Shown here: in pieces, positions 1-8,054 of the stretch
How positions within the stretch are numbered: position 1 is the first letter of the stretch
How the letters are laid out: each line of letters begins with the position of its first letter
Origin: Nocardia elegans NBRC 108235
GTDB taxonomy: Bacteria; Actinomycetota; Actinomycetes; Mycobacteriales; Mycobacteriaceae
Length of the DNA stretch: 64,000 nucleotides
Reading direction: 5' to 3'
NCBI RefSeq assembly: GCF_001612845.1
Contig: NZ_BDBF01000015.1
Span: forward strand, 103,974 to 167,973
Translations under genes and position numbers: made by a program
The notes under the pieces: generated by a model
The model's database searches: none
Told to the model about the DNA's origin: nothing
What the model saw: only the letters and a program-made list of their open reading frames with translations

Positions 1-188
1 CGGGATCGGCGCAGCTGGCCGCGGACGAGTTTCTCCACGGCGTTCTCGGCGTCGCTCACCGTGGCCATATCCGGTCTTGCCCGGACCGCGAGGTCGAGGC
101 CCTTGAACCGGTCCATATTCACCGCGTCGGCGGAATCGGCGAGGACATGGGCGAAACGGAGATCGTCGTCGAGGTGGTCGTGCACCAC
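1..188 (-). CDS. hisN: Histidinol-phosphatase / inositol monophosphatase family protein, N-terminal part
   Basis: This gene runs off the left edge, leaving about 62 N-terminal residues. The reading frame opens at tandem GTG codons (188 or 185) just after an in-frame TAG. The translation has the pattern of actinobacterial HisN: an acidic start (HLDDDLRFAHVLADSAD), then MDRFKGLDLAVRARPDM and VSDAENAVEKLVRGQLRR. The family dephosphorylates L-histidinol phosphate or myo-inositol phosphate with Mg2+. The metal-binding motifs lie beyond the edge and cannot be checked, so the HisN assignment rests on the N-terminal pattern only. No strong ribosome binding site is visible. The 174 bases upstream (189-362) are non-coding and probably carry its promoter. 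Confidence 0.6.
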   Translation of the reverse strand, partial: MVHDHLDDDLRFAHVLADSADAVNMDRFKGLDLAVRARPDMATVSDAENAVEKLVRGQLRRS

Positions 189-362
189 TGCAAGCTATCC
201 GCAGCCGATGAACACTGCCACCGCCTCGGATCGGCTCATGCCGAACCAGGCGTGCAAACCTCGGGGCATTGCGCGGTTTTCCGCATTATTCGTCGAGGTT
301 GCGCGATCTATTCGGCCCCGGGCACCGCAAGCGCCGGGCGAACAGCGCCGGCCGAAGACATC

Positions 363-1337
363 TCACAGCTGCGCGAGCCGCGGGGCGGTGCCGCGCGTGC
401 GTACCCAGGCGCCCGCTTCGCGTGTCAGTTCCGCTGCGCTGCCGAGCAATCCGTCGAGGACCAGAGCCCGGCGAGCGTGCCGGTGAAAGTCGTGTTCGGC
501 GGTGAACCCGATACCGCCCAGGACCTGCTGGCAGTGGCGGGCGGCGATCCGGGCGGCATGGCCGGCGGCGGCCTTGGCCAGCAGCGCGCCGAGATCGGTG
601 TCGGCGGTGGCGAGGGTGGCCTCGGCGCCCTCGATGGCTACCAGCGTTTCGGCCAGGCGGTGCCGGACGGCCTGGTGGGCGGCCAGCGGGCGAGCGAACT
701 GGACCCGGTCGAGGGCGTGGCGGCGGGCGAGGTTCAGCATCGCGCGGCTCGTTCCCGCCAGCCACCAGGAGAGCGCGCGGCGGCCCTCGGCCAAGGGGAG
801 CGTCTCGCCCGCGGAAACTCGGCGCAGCGGTAGCTCGGGGTCGAGCGCCGGGAGTGCGGAAAAGTGTTGTGCAGCAACCGAATCGGGACGACCGCGCACG
901 GCGGCGAAGTCGCGGTCGGCACCAGTGGCCGACCGACCTGTCGGGTCCATCGCATCGGGCCGGGAACCGCCCGGCGTGCCGACGATTGAATCAGCTTCGG
1001 GATCGACAGCGGTCCGGATGGGGACAGCGGGAGCGGATGGAGCTACGCCGGTTCGCTCCCACATGATCCAGCGGCCACCGGTAAAGGGAAGCGCGACGCC
1101 GGCAGGCAGGTCGCGGCCGGCGGCGTGCGCGATGACGTCGTTCAGCACGGGAGCATGGGCGCCGGTTTCACCGAGCAGCCGGAATACCAGAGGGATTGCT
1201 ACGTCGGGGGATTCGGTCAGCAGGTCGAGCCATCCGAAGTCGAGGAGTGCGTGATCCAGTGCGTCACCCGTGCTGCCGGTCATGGTGGCGCGCAGGCTGT
1301 CGGTCAGCAGAGCGATCTCGTCGGCATCCATGGTCAT
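363..1337 (-). CDS. Acyl-CoA dehydrogenase family protein, degenerate partner subunit
   Basis: The 324-residue protein has an acyl-CoA dehydrogenase C-terminal helical domain (RRHALDRVQFARPLAAHQAVRH, then QQVLGGIGFTAEHDFHRHAR). The middle is shortened. The usual motif carrying the catalytic glutamate near the C-terminus (YGGTAEI type) is absent. The same split is known in the steroid-degrading FadE pairs of Mycobacterium (ChsE alpha2beta2 type), where one subunit carries the base and the other completes the flavin site. It starts 7 bases after the stop of the catalytic FadE at 1345-2442, with GAGG five bases before ATG 1337, so the two are co-translated. The inferred role is the non-catalytic half of a heteromeric dehydrogenase, the last gene of a seven-gene operon. 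Confidence 0.8.
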   Translation of the reverse strand: MTMDADEIALLTDSLRATMTGSTGDALDHALLDFGWLDLLTESPDVAIPLVFRLLGETGAHAPVLNDVIAHAAGRDLPAGVALPFTGGRWIMWERTGVAPSAPAVPIRTAVDPEADSIVGTPGGSRPDAMDPTGRSATGADRDFAAVRGRPDSVAAQHFSALPALDPELPLRRVSAGETLPLAEGRRALSWWLAGTSRAMLNLARRHALDRVQFARPLAAHQAVRHRLAETLVAIEGAEATLATADTDLGALLAKAAAGHAARIAARHCQQVLGGIGFTAEHDFHRHARRALVLDGLLGSAAELTREAGAWVRTRGTAPRLAQL

Positions 1338-1344
1338 CCGCGCC

Positions 1345-2442
1345 TCATTCCCGGCCCAAATCGAGCAGGCGGCGCGCGATGATATTGCGCTGGATCTCGG
1401 CCGTCCCGCCGTAGATCGTGGCCGCTCGTGAATACAGATATTCGGTACGCCATTCCTCGTCGTCGAATTCGACTGCGCCCGGGAGCATGTCGCGCGCGGT
1501 GTCGAACAGCTGCTGTTCGGCGGTGGCCAGCAGCACCTTGTCGATCGATGTCTCCGGACCGAGCCGCTGTCCGTCCGCCAGCCGCCGCTGCGTGGCGTGC
1601 GAGCGGCACCGCACGGTGTGCAGCGCGAGAAAGGCAGCGCCCAGTGCGGCGTCGTCGCGCAGGTCCGTGTCCGCGATCAAGGCGTCCAATCGGGTGAACA
1701 GGTAGGCGATCCGGTGCCAGAAGCAGGTGGACCGCTCGTGCGGCAGCAGATCCATCGCCACCCGCCAGCCGTCCCCGGGCTTGCCCAGCATGCGATCGCC
1801 GGGCACGACGACGTCGTCGAAATACACTTCGGCGAATTCGTCGACGCCGTGCATGGTCCGCAGTGGGCGCACGGTGATCCCGGGGGAGTCCATATCGACG
1901 AAGAACGCGGTGATGCCCTCGTGGCCCGGCGCGGTGCGGGTCAGCAGGACACAGCGGGCGGAGTACTGTGCCAAGCTGGTCCAGACCTTCTGTCCGCTGA
2001 TGATCCACTTGTCGCCGTCGGCAACGGCTTTGGTGCTCAGGGACGCCAGATCGCTACCGGAACCCGGCTCGGAGAACCCCTGGCACCACTGTTCGCGCCC
2101 CGACAGCAGCGCCGGCACCATCGCGGCGGCCAGTTCCGGCCGGGCGTAGGAGATCATCGTGGGCGCCAGCACTTCCACCATCGAGTAGATGCCGGGTTCG
2201 GCCAGGCCGCGGGTGGCGACTTCCTCACCGAGTACCGCTCGCAGCACCGCGGGCCCGCCGAGCCCGCCGACCTGTTCGGGCCAGCCGTGGCGCATCCAGC
2301 CGGCGTCGAAGAGGGCGCGCCGCACCCGGGCCAGCTGGGCCACCTGGCCGTCGAGACTGCGATCCGGGCCCGGTGTGAGGTCGTGGTCCGCCAGCCATCG
2401 CCGCAGACCGTCCCGAAACGTCGCGATATCCGTGGTACCCAT
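1345..2442 (-). CDS. Acyl-CoA dehydrogenase (catalytic subunit of a FadE pair)
   Basis: The 365-residue flavoprotein has a typical acyl-CoA dehydrogenase layout: an N-terminal helical domain (GWMRHGWPEQVGGLGG), a beta domain (CQGFSEPGSGSDLAS, SGQKVWTSLAQ) and a C-terminal helical domain. It ends near IYGGTAEIQRNIIARRLLDLGR, which contains the expected catalytic Glu. It would alpha,beta-dehydrogenate an acyl-CoA using FAD and pass electrons to ETF. I chose ATG 2442 because GAGGGA lies nine bases upstream; the in-frame GTG at 2463 has no such signal. It pairs with the degenerate subunit directly downstream. The substrate is unknown but is probably a bulky ring-derived CoA ester, as for other two-subunit FadEs. 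Confidence 0.88.
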   Translation of the reverse strand: MGTTDIATFRDGLRRWLADHDLTPGPDRSLDGQVAQLARVRRALFDAGWMRHGWPEQVGGLGGPAVLRAVLGEEVATRGLAEPGIYSMVEVLAPTMISYARPELAAAMVPALLSGREQWCQGFSEPGSGSDLASLSTKAVADGDKWIISGQKVWTSLAQYSARCVLLTRTAPGHEGITAFFVDMDSPGITVRPLRTMHGVDEFAEVYFDDVVVPGDRMLGKPGDGWRVAMDLLPHERSTCFWHRIAYLFTRLDALIADTDLRDDAALGAAFLALHTVRCRSHATQRRLADGQRLGPETSIDKVLLATAEQQLFDTARDMLPGAVEFDDEEWRTEYLYSRAATIYGGTAEIQRNIIARRLLDLGRE

Positions 2443-2496
2443 CTCTGCGATTCCCTCGATCACTGTGTGCGAACGTCACTTTCGGGCCGGGGCCGC

Positions 2497-2913
2497 TCAC
2501 ACGGCAGGGCGGTCGAATGCGTGCGGGATACCGGAATCGTGGTCGCCGCTGCGCCGGATGAAGGTCATTCTGCGGGTCTTGATCCGCCAGCCGTCGTCGG
2601 TGCGGACATAGGTATCGCTGTAGTAACCGATCCGCATGTCGTGGGTGGAGTGCTCGACGAAGCACAACGTCTGCGTGCCGGAGGCGTTGTCGCCGTCGAG
2701 TTCGAGCACCGGTGATCCGGTCAGGAACAGGCCCTTGGGCGCGGCCGCGACGAGCTCGGGGAACACGTCGAGGTTATAGGTGTCGCCGAAGGCACTGTAG
2801 GTGCCGTCGGGGGCGAAAACGCTCAACAGCCCCTCGATATCGCCCTTCGTGATGGTGACCGCGTAGCGCGCCAGCAGCTGCTGGATATCGAGCAGATCGT
2901 CATTTCTGGACAT
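2497..2913 (-). CDS. SnoaL/NTF2-like family protein
   Basis: The 138-residue single-domain protein has the NTF2/SnoaL pattern: an N-terminal helix (DIQQLLARYAVTITKGD), then FAPDGTY, a central curved sheet, and DTYVRTDDGWRIKTRRMTFIRR near the end. Family members include small isomerases, dehydratases, and beta subunits of ring-hydroxylating dioxygenases. Because a Rieske alpha subunit lies three genes upstream in the same operon, a role as its small subunit or as a ring hydratase/isomerase is possible but unproven. Its start overlaps the end of the amidohydrolase gene by 14 bases, so the two are coupled. No catalytic residue can be assigned from sequence alone. Confidence 0.8.
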   Translation of the reverse strand: MSRNDDLLDIQQLLARYAVTITKGDIEGLLSVFAPDGTYSAFGDTYNLDVFPELVAAAPKGLFLTGSPVLELDGDNASGTQTLCFVEHSTHDMRIGYYSDTYVRTDDGWRIKTRRMTFIRRSGDHDSGIPHAFDRPAV

Positions 2914-4111
2914 ACACTTTTCCGCCTTTCATCACGAATCGCACGTCCTGGGTCACGGTGATGTCGTCGACGGGATTGCCCGGCACACCGATGATGTCGG
3001 CCAGCAGGCCGGGCGCGATCCGGCCGCGGTCGTCGGCGTCGATGAGTTCGGCGGCGTTGATGGTGCCGGCGCGCAACACGTCGATCGGTGCCAGTCCGCG
3101 TTCGACCAGTGCCACGAGCTCGTCGGCGTTGCGGCCGTGCGGGATGGCGGGCGCGTCGGTGCCGACCGCGATGCGCACCCCGGCGTCGTAGGCGGCCTTG
3201 ACCGAGAGGCGCGCCTTCGGGAACATCTCCGCGGCCTTGGCCTGCAGCGCCGGATCGGCCTTGGAGACGTCCATGGCGTCGGCCAGGCGGGTGGTCGGCA
3301 CCAGCCAGGTGCGGGCGGCGACCATCTGCGCGATGGTTTCGTCGTCGATCAGGAAACCGTGTTCGATGCAGTCGATGCCGGCGGCGATGGCGTGCCGGAC
3401 CGCCTCCGCACCGTGCGTGTGCGCGGCCACCTTGAGGCCACGCCGATGCGCCTCGTCGACGATCGCGCGCAGTTCCTCGTCCGAATAGTGTTGTGCGCCA
3501 GGGGGTCCGGTGAGCGACATGACGCCACCGGAAACGCAGATCTTGATCAGCTGTGCGCCGTACTTGATCTGGTAGCGCACGGCCCTGCGCACCTCGTCCA
3601 CGCCGTTGGCGATGCCCTCCTCGATGGTGAGGTGCAGGACGTCGGGCATGAAGGCGGAGAACATGGTCGGATCCAGATGGCCGCCGGTGGGGGTGATGGC
3701 GTGCCCGGCCGGCACGATCCGCGGACCGTCCACCCATCCCTTGTCGATCGCCCTGCCCAGCGCCACATCCAGCAGATAGCCACCGGTTTTGACGAACAGG
3801 CCCAGGTTGCGCACGGTGGTGAACCCCGCGCGAAGGGTGCGGCGGGCGTTACCCACCGCCCGCAGCACCCGGGTGGCCGGATCGTCGGTGACGCTGGAGG
3901 CCAGCCCGGATTCCCCGCGCCCGCCCATGAGCAGGTTGACTTCCATATCCATCAGACCGGGCAGGAGCACCAGATCGCCGAGATCGACGACCTCGCCCTC
4001 GGGTGCGCCGCCCACGCCGACAATGCGGTCGTCTGCCACCCGGACCACGCCGGGGCGCATGATCTCACCGGAATCGATGTCGAGGACACCGGCGGCCTTC
4101 AGCGTCAGCAT
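2900..4111 (-). CDS. Amidohydrolase family protein with altered first metal motif
   Basis: The 403-residue protein has the imidazolonepropionase/Xaa-Pro-dipeptidase-like amidohydrolase fold: a short N-terminal beta sandwich, the PGLMDM entry, the AAHTHGAEAVRHAI and CIEHGF histidine segments, and a late GTDAPAIPHG aspartate. The usual HxH pair after PGLxD is replaced by Glu57-x-Asn59 (MDMEVNLL), so the first metal site is not canonical. The enzyme would hydrolyse a C-N, C-O or C-C bond (amide, lactam or lactone) in the cytoplasm. It sits between the small 113-residue gene and the NTF2-like gene in the leftward catabolic operon. The reaction cannot be named. The altered motif may define a subfamily rather than a dead enzyme, because the later ligands are kept. 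Confidence 0.82.
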   Translation of the reverse strand: MLTLKAAGVLDIDSGEIMRPGVVRVADDRIVGVGGAPEGEVVDLGDLVLLPGLMDMEVNLLMGGRGESGLASSVTDDPATRVLRAVGNARRTLRAGFTTVRNLGLFVKTGGYLLDVALGRAIDKGWVDGPRIVPAGHAITPTGGHLDPTMFSAFMPDVLHLTIEEGIANGVDEVRRAVRYQIKYGAQLIKICVSGGVMSLTGPPGAQHYSDEELRAIVDEAHRRGLKVAAHTHGAEAVRHAIAAGIDCIEHGFLIDDETIAQMVAARTWLVPTTRLADAMDVSKADPALQAKAAEMFPKARLSVKAAYDAGVRIAVGTDAPAIPHGRNADELVALVERGLAPIDVLRAGTINAAELIDADDRGRIAPGLLADIIGVPGNPVDDITVTQDVRFVMKGGKVYVQK

Positions 4112-4115
4112 CGGC

Positions 4116-4457
4116 CTACACCACCGTCTCGCGCACGAGATTCAGATAGGCCGCCCCCGAATCGGGCACCCGCGGCTGCTTCCACACCTCGACCGGGAAC
4201 GACACCATGATCAGCGACTGCATCAGATGCGTCAGATACCTCGCGTCGTCGGGCATCTCGTCGAGCGGAAACTGGTCCAGATAGTCGAGCGCCTCCTCGA
4301 GCCGGGGGAACGCGGCGTCGTAGAACGCTTGCATCTGCGCCATATCGGAGGCGAGCCGTTTGCGATAGCGTTCGGGCTCGGTGTCGATGATCCAGTCGGA
4401 GAACTTCTCCAGTTCGGCGAATTCCCCGGGCAGTTTCTTCGTCTCAGACGTTGGCAT
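4116..4457 (-). CDS. Conserved hypothetical protein of the oxygenase operon
   Basis: This 113-residue acidic, largely helical protein has no domain I recognise. It has no signal peptide, membrane segment or cysteine motif. Features are ELEKFSDWIIDTEPERYRK near the start and a central LEEALDYLDQFPLDEMPDD stretch. I chose ATG 4457 because it overlaps the end of the Rieske gene by 14 bases, as expected for coupled translation; an upstream frame opening at 4547 would lie inside that gene. Its fixed place next to the oxygenase suggests an accessory or assembly factor or a second small oxygenase component. That is inference from position only. Confidence 0.7.
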   Translation of the reverse strand: MPTSETKKLPGEFAELEKFSDWIIDTEPERYRKRLASDMAQMQAFYDAAFPRLEEALDYLDQFPLDEMPDDARYLTHLMQSLIMVSFPVEVWKQPRVPDSGAAYLNLVRETVV

Positions 4458-5709
4458 CGCGGTACTCCTGAACTTTGCGCTGCGCGACATGATGCAGATG
4501 CCGCAGCAGGACTTCCTGGTCGTTGAGCGGGAATTCCTTGACGACACTGGTTTCCAGCATCGTCTGGGTGGCCTCCAAGGTGTTGGCGTCCTGCAACGCG
4601 TATTCCTTGAACGTGACGCCGGTCAATTCCTGGCGCAGCCGTTCGCGGGCGTTCTTGGGGGGTGTGAAATACAGGTTGGCCTCGAAGATGTGCGTGCGCA
4701 CCGAGGTCGGCCACCAGTTGTAGGTGAGGAACCAGCCCGGCGCCCACACCAGGATCGCGAAATTGGGGAACACATCGAATTCGTCCACGCCCCAGGCGCG
4801 ATGGCCGGACGGATTGATCCCGGGGGGCAGGGGATCCAGCCCCTCGATATCGGGCCGGTCCCAGGGTCCGAACAGGCCCGAGCGGAGCACCCGCTCGATC
4901 GGCTTGACCATGTTGAGGTCCTTCGGCGGGGCCATGCCGCCCCACGAGGACACCATGGAATGGGGGGTGTCGATCTGGTAGTGCAGCGCCTCGAAGCCGA
5001 CGTCGGCCAATTTGTCGGCCTCGTCCTTCACCGCCTGCTTCATATGCAGGATCGGCGCGTGATAGAACTCGGCGAACGCGTCGATGAACAGTTTCCAGTT
5101 GCTGCCCACCTCGGCCTTGTAGCTGTAGACCTCGGTGAATTCGTGGAAGGGAAATCCCTCCAGCCCCTTCACCATCGGGCCGAGGTAATCCTGCAGCGGC
5201 GGGGCGTCGGGGTCGACATTGACGAAGATGAACCCCTCCCACACCTCGCAGCGCACGTCGGCGAGGCCGTAGTCCGCCTTGTCCATGCCGAAGAATTCCT
5301 TCTCCTGCTGAACGAAGGTGCACGTGCCGTCGAGGTTGTAGCGCCAGGCGTGGTACTTGCAGGTGAACTGCCGGCAGGTGCCGGAGGTCTCCTCGTTCGG
5401 GAAGTCGTCCCAGACGAGTTTGTTGCCGCGGTGGCGGCAGATGTTGTGGAAGGCCCGGATCACGTCGTCGGTGCCGCGGACGATGATCAGCGAGGTGCCG
5501 ATGCAGGCCAGTTCTTTGGTGAAGTAGCTGCCCTTGCGCGGCAGCAGCACATCGCGGCCGACGCACAGCCAGCTCTTGCGGAAGATGGCGTTGCGCTCGT
5601 CCTCGTAGAACTGCGGGTCGATCGAATCGGTGTAGTCGACGGTGCCGGTCCCCAGTTCGGGATAGTTCTCGGTCCAGCTTCCGGCGGCTGGTTTGCTGAA
5701 GTGCGGCAA
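4444..5709 (-). CDS. Rieske non-heme iron ring-hydroxylating oxygenase, alpha subunit
   Basis: The 421-residue protein has an N-terminal Rieske domain with the [2Fe-2S] ligands Cys91-x-His93 (CRHRGN) and Cys117-x2-His120 (CKYHAW). A catalytic domain follows with the mononuclear iron motif Glu214, His217 and His222 (EFYHAPILH). Enzymes of this family insert oxygen into aromatic rings or demethylate, using electrons from a ferredoxin and reductase. No such partner genes are in this operon, so they must come from elsewhere. It is the second gene of the leftward operon, four bases after the carboxymuconolactone-decarboxylase-like gene. The likely role is the initial attack on the compound degraded by the divergent operons. 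Confidence 0.92.
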   Translation of the reverse strand: MPHFSKPAAGSWTENYPELGTGTVDYTDSIDPQFYEDERNAIFRKSWLCVGRDVLLPRKGSYFTKELACIGTSLIIVRGTDDVIRAFHNICRHRGNKLVWDDFPNEETSGTCRQFTCKYHAWRYNLDGTCTFVQQEKEFFGMDKADYGLADVRCEVWEGFIFVNVDPDAPPLQDYLGPMVKGLEGFPFHEFTEVYSYKAEVGSNWKLFIDAFAEFYHAPILHMKQAVKDEADKLADVGFEALHYQIDTPHSMVSSWGGMAPPKDLNMVKPIERVLRSGLFGPWDRPDIEGLDPLPPGINPSGHRAWGVDEFDVFPNFAILVWAPGWFLTYNWWPTSVRTHIFEANLYFTPPKNARERLRQELTGVTFKEYALQDANTLEATQTMLETSVVKEFPLNDQEVLLRHLHHVAQRKVQEYRDANV

Positions 5710-5713
5710 GGGA

Positions 5714-6244
5714 TTACCTCTCGTGATCGGGCAGGATGCCGAAGGTGTTGAAGGCCATCGCGACCATGGCGTAGCCGCCGACGGTGAAGACCAGATCCAT
5801 CCGCTGGCGTTCGTCGAGGTAGTCGCTCAACGCGGCCCAGGTGGTGTCCGACAGCTGCGACTTCTCGTCGAGTTCGTCGACCGCCGCGAGCAACAGCCGA
5901 TCGAACTCGCCGGTGAGCCGTCCGTCGCGGATCCCGTCGACATCGGCGTCGGACAGGCCGGTGGAATCGGCCATCGCGACATGGTGGGCCCATTCGTAGG
6001 CGCACTGACGGCGGTGCGCGATGCGCAGGATCGCGATCTCGCGCACGCGCGGCGGCAAGGTGGATCGGAACAGCAGGTAGACGCCGAAGCCGAGATACGC
6101 CTCGGCCAGGTCCGGATGTCTGGCCAGGGCCGACATCGCGGGACCGGCGCCGTCGGGATTGCGCCGAGCACGTGGCAGCAGAGCGGCCAGGGCACCGCGG
6201 GTCCGATCGTCCCATTGGTCGGCCGGCAGGGGCGGCAGGCGCAT
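5714..6244 (-). CDS. Carboxymuconolactone decarboxylase / AhpD-like family protein
   Basis: The 176-residue all-helical protein carries the family signature around LRIAHRRQCAYEWAHHVAMA, with one Cys, Glu-Trp and paired His. Relatives are gamma-carboxymuconolactone decarboxylase and AhpD-type alkylhydroperoxidases. The single cysteine, rather than CxxC, argues against a disulfide peroxidase. It is the first gene of the leftward operon and has a very strong ribosome binding site (GAGGAGGAGAGG just before ATG 6244). The 19-bp palindrome at 6263-6281 starts 19 bases upstream of its start codon, so this operon is probably repressed there. The substrate is unknown; decarboxylation or isomerisation of a ring-cleavage product is plausible. 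Confidence 0.85.
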   Translation of the reverse strand: MRLPPLPADQWDDRTRGALAALLPRARRNPDGAGPAMSALARHPDLAEAYLGFGVYLLFRSTLPPRVREIAILRIAHRRQCAYEWAHHVAMADSTGLSDADVDGIRDGRLTGEFDRLLLAAVDELDEKSQLSDTTWAALSDYLDERQRMDLVFTVGGYAMVAMAFNTFGILPDHER

Positions 6245-6262
6245 CCTCTCCTCCTCTCATTC

Positions 6263-6281
6263 AGGAGAATGACATTCTCCT
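6263..6281. promoter_or_regulatory. 19-bp palindromic operator between the divergent catabolic operons
   Basis: The sequence AGGAGAATGACATTCTCCT is a perfect inverted repeat with 9-base arms around one base. It lies 19 bases ahead of the leftward operon. Size and form fit a TetR- or GntR-type repressor site. No regulator gene is encoded next to it, so the cognate protein is elsewhere. Confidence 0.6.
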
Positions 6282-6474
6282 CAACGGACCAATAGATTTT
6301 CACGTGAGGGGCCGACTCGTCAACGTTCGGCACGAAGTGCGGGAAACTCCCTGCTCAGAAGTGGTCCGCGCGAGGTGGACGGAGCGTCGGACGGCCGCTG
6401 CTGCCGGCGGCGCCGCCTGTTCGGTAGAGCGGCGGGCAGCGAGCGGGAGCCGATCCCGGCGCAGAAGTAGAAGG

Positions 6475-6503
6475 TTGATTCTCCAAATATGAGAAGATAG
6501 TTT
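6475..6503 (+). promoter_or_regulatory. Putative promoter and imperfect inverted repeat for the rightward catabolic operon
   Basis: TTGATT (6475-6480) and TAGTTT (6498-6503) are 17 bases apart, a plausible -35/-10 pair about 36 bases before the first gene. Between them lies the inverted repeat TTCTC-CAAATAT-GAGAA (6479-6495). It shares the TTCTC/GAGAA half-site with the palindrome at 6263 but in the opposite order. The surrounding 6245-6538 gap contains no gene. Confidence 0.4.
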
Positions 6504-6538
6504 TCTAGTCGCACAGTCCAGGAAAAGGAGTCGAGAGC

Positions 6539-6844
6539 ATGGCAGCCCTGCGTCCCGGTGAACAGCTCGCCAGCACCGTCTGCGGCACCAAGGTGGTGGT
6601 GGTGCGCGCGCCCGCCGATGCCAGTCCCGTATTGACCTGCGGCGGAAGCCCTCTGGTTCCGGCCGCGAGCGCGCCACCGGCCGCGCCCGCCGCGGGAGAA
6701 CCGGTGACACTGATCGGCAAGCGCTACGTCGACGCAGCCGATTCCGTCGAATTGCTGTGTACCAGTTCGGGTTCCGGTGAACTGCGCTGCGACGGAACTC
6801 CGATGACGATCAAGGCGGCCAAGGCGCTGCCGGCCTCGGACTGA
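6539..6844 (+). CDS. Small conserved hypothetical protein with two CG motifs
   Basis: This 101-residue protein is preceded by AGGAG at good spacing. It has an N-terminal half with STVCGTKVVVVRAP and VLTCGGSPLVP, a Pro/Ala linker, and a C-terminal half with GKRYVDAADSVELLC and GELRCDG. The four cysteines, two per half, could bind a metal, but there is no classical zinc-finger spacing. There is no signal peptide or membrane segment. It is the first gene of the rightward operon and lies 31 bases before the acyl-CoA dehydrogenase. I do not recognise the family. A role as a small carrier or stabilising subunit of a FadE is only a guess from position. Confidence 0.7.
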   Translation: MAALRPGEQLASTVCGTKVVVVRAPADASPVLTCGGSPLVPAASAPPAAPAAGEPVTLIGKRYVDAADSVELLCTSSGSGELRCDGTPMTIKAAKALPASD

Positions 6845-6875
6845 GGGGTGGGGTGACCGGAGAGCAGGAGTGCGC

Positions 6876-8054
6876 ATGTCCGCCGGAATGACATTCGAAC
6901 CGACCGAGGATCAGCAGCTGATCCGCTCGGCGGTAGCCGAACTGTGCCGAAAATTCGACGACCGCTACTGGATGCGCAAGGACCAGGACCACGAATTCCC
7001 CACGGAGTTCTACCAGGCGATCGCCGCCGGCGGCTGGCTCGGCATCACCATCCCCGAGGAGTACGGCGGCCACGGCCTGGGACTGACCGAGGCGACCATC
7101 CTCGCCGAGGAGGTCGCCCGCTCGGGCGGCGGAATGAACGCCGCCACCGCGATTCATCTCTCGATCTTCGGCATGCAGCCGGTGGTCCGCCACGGCTCCG
7201 AGGAGCTCAAGCGGCGGACGCTGCCTCGGGTGGCGGCCGGAGACCTGCACGTCTGCTTCGGGGTCACCGAGCCGGGGGCGGGCCTGGACACCAGCCGGAT
7301 CACGACGTTCGCCCGCCGCGACGGCGACCATTACATCGTCAACGGACGCAAGGTGTGGATCTCCAAGGCGCTGGAATCGGAGAAGATCCTGCTGCTGACC
7401 CGAACCACCGGCTACGACGAGGTGAGGCGCAAAACCGACGGGATGACCCTGTTCCTCACCGATATCGACCGCGCCCACATCGATATTCGCCCGATCGCCA
7501 AGATGGGTCGCAACGCCGTCTCCTCCAACGAGGTGTTCATCGACGATCTGCGGATTCCGGTCGAGGACCGCGTAGGCGAGGAGGGCGAGGGTTTTCGGTA
7601 TCTGCTCGACGGGCTGAATCCGGAGCGAATGCTCATCGCCGCCGAGGCGCTCGGCATCGGCCGCGTCGCGCTGGACCGGGCGGTCAAATACGCCGGCGAG
7701 CGCGTGGTCTTCGACCGGCCGATCGGCATGAATCAGGGCATCCAGTTCCCGCTCGCCGATTCGCTGGCCCATCTGGATGCCGCGGAACTGGTGCTGCGCA
7801 AGGCGACCTGGCTCTACGACAACGGTAAACCCTGTGGCCGCGAGGCGAATACGGCCAAATATCTGTGTGCCGACGCCGGCTTCACCGCCGCCGATCGTGC
7901 CATGCAGACCCACGGCGGGATGGGATATGCCGAGGAGTACCACGTGGCCCGCTACTTCCGCGAGGCGCGCGTCATGCGCATCGCCCCCGTCAGCCAGGAA
8001 ATGATCTTGAACTACCTGGGTTCGCACACATTGGGATTGCCGAGGAGCTACTGA
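6876..8054 (+). CDS. Acyl-CoA dehydrogenase
   Basis: The 392-residue full-length acyl-CoA dehydrogenase has FEPTEDQQLIRSAVAELCRKF at the N-terminus, the CFGVTEPGAGLDTS flavin and substrate loop, and RMLIAAEALGIGRVALDRAV in the C-terminal domain. IAPVSQEMILNYLG stands at the place of the catalytic base and keeps a Glu. I chose ATG 6876 because AGGAG lies five bases upstream. It oxidises an acyl-CoA to the enoyl-CoA, passing electrons to ETF. Its stop overlaps the SDR start by one base. It is one of three catalytic FadE genes in the two operons, suggesting several successive dehydrogenation steps in one pathway. Confidence 0.9.
   Translation: MSAGMTFEPTEDQQLIRSAVAELCRKFDDRYWMRKDQDHEFPTEFYQAIAAGGWLGITIPEEYGGHGLGLTEATILAEEVARSGGGMNAATAIHLSIFGMQPVVRHGSEELKRRTLPRVAAGDLHVCFGVTEPGAGLDTSRITTFARRDGDHYIVNGRKVWISKALESEKILLLTRTTGYDEVRRKTDGMTLFLTDIDRAHIDIRPIAKMGRNAVSSNEVFIDDLRIPVEDRVGEEGEGFRYLLDGLNPERMLIAAEALGIGRVALDRAVKYAGERVVFDRPIGMNQGIQFPLADSLAHLDAAELVLRKATWLYDNGKPCGREANTAKYLCADAGFTAADRAMQTHGGMGYAEEYHVARYFREARVMRIAPVSQEMILNYLGSHTLGLPRSY

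Noticed and set aside
4116..4547. Longer version of the 113-residue protein starting at 4547
   Set aside because: The extra 30 residues lie within the Rieske gene and look like shadow sequence. ATG 4457 gives the expected short overlap.
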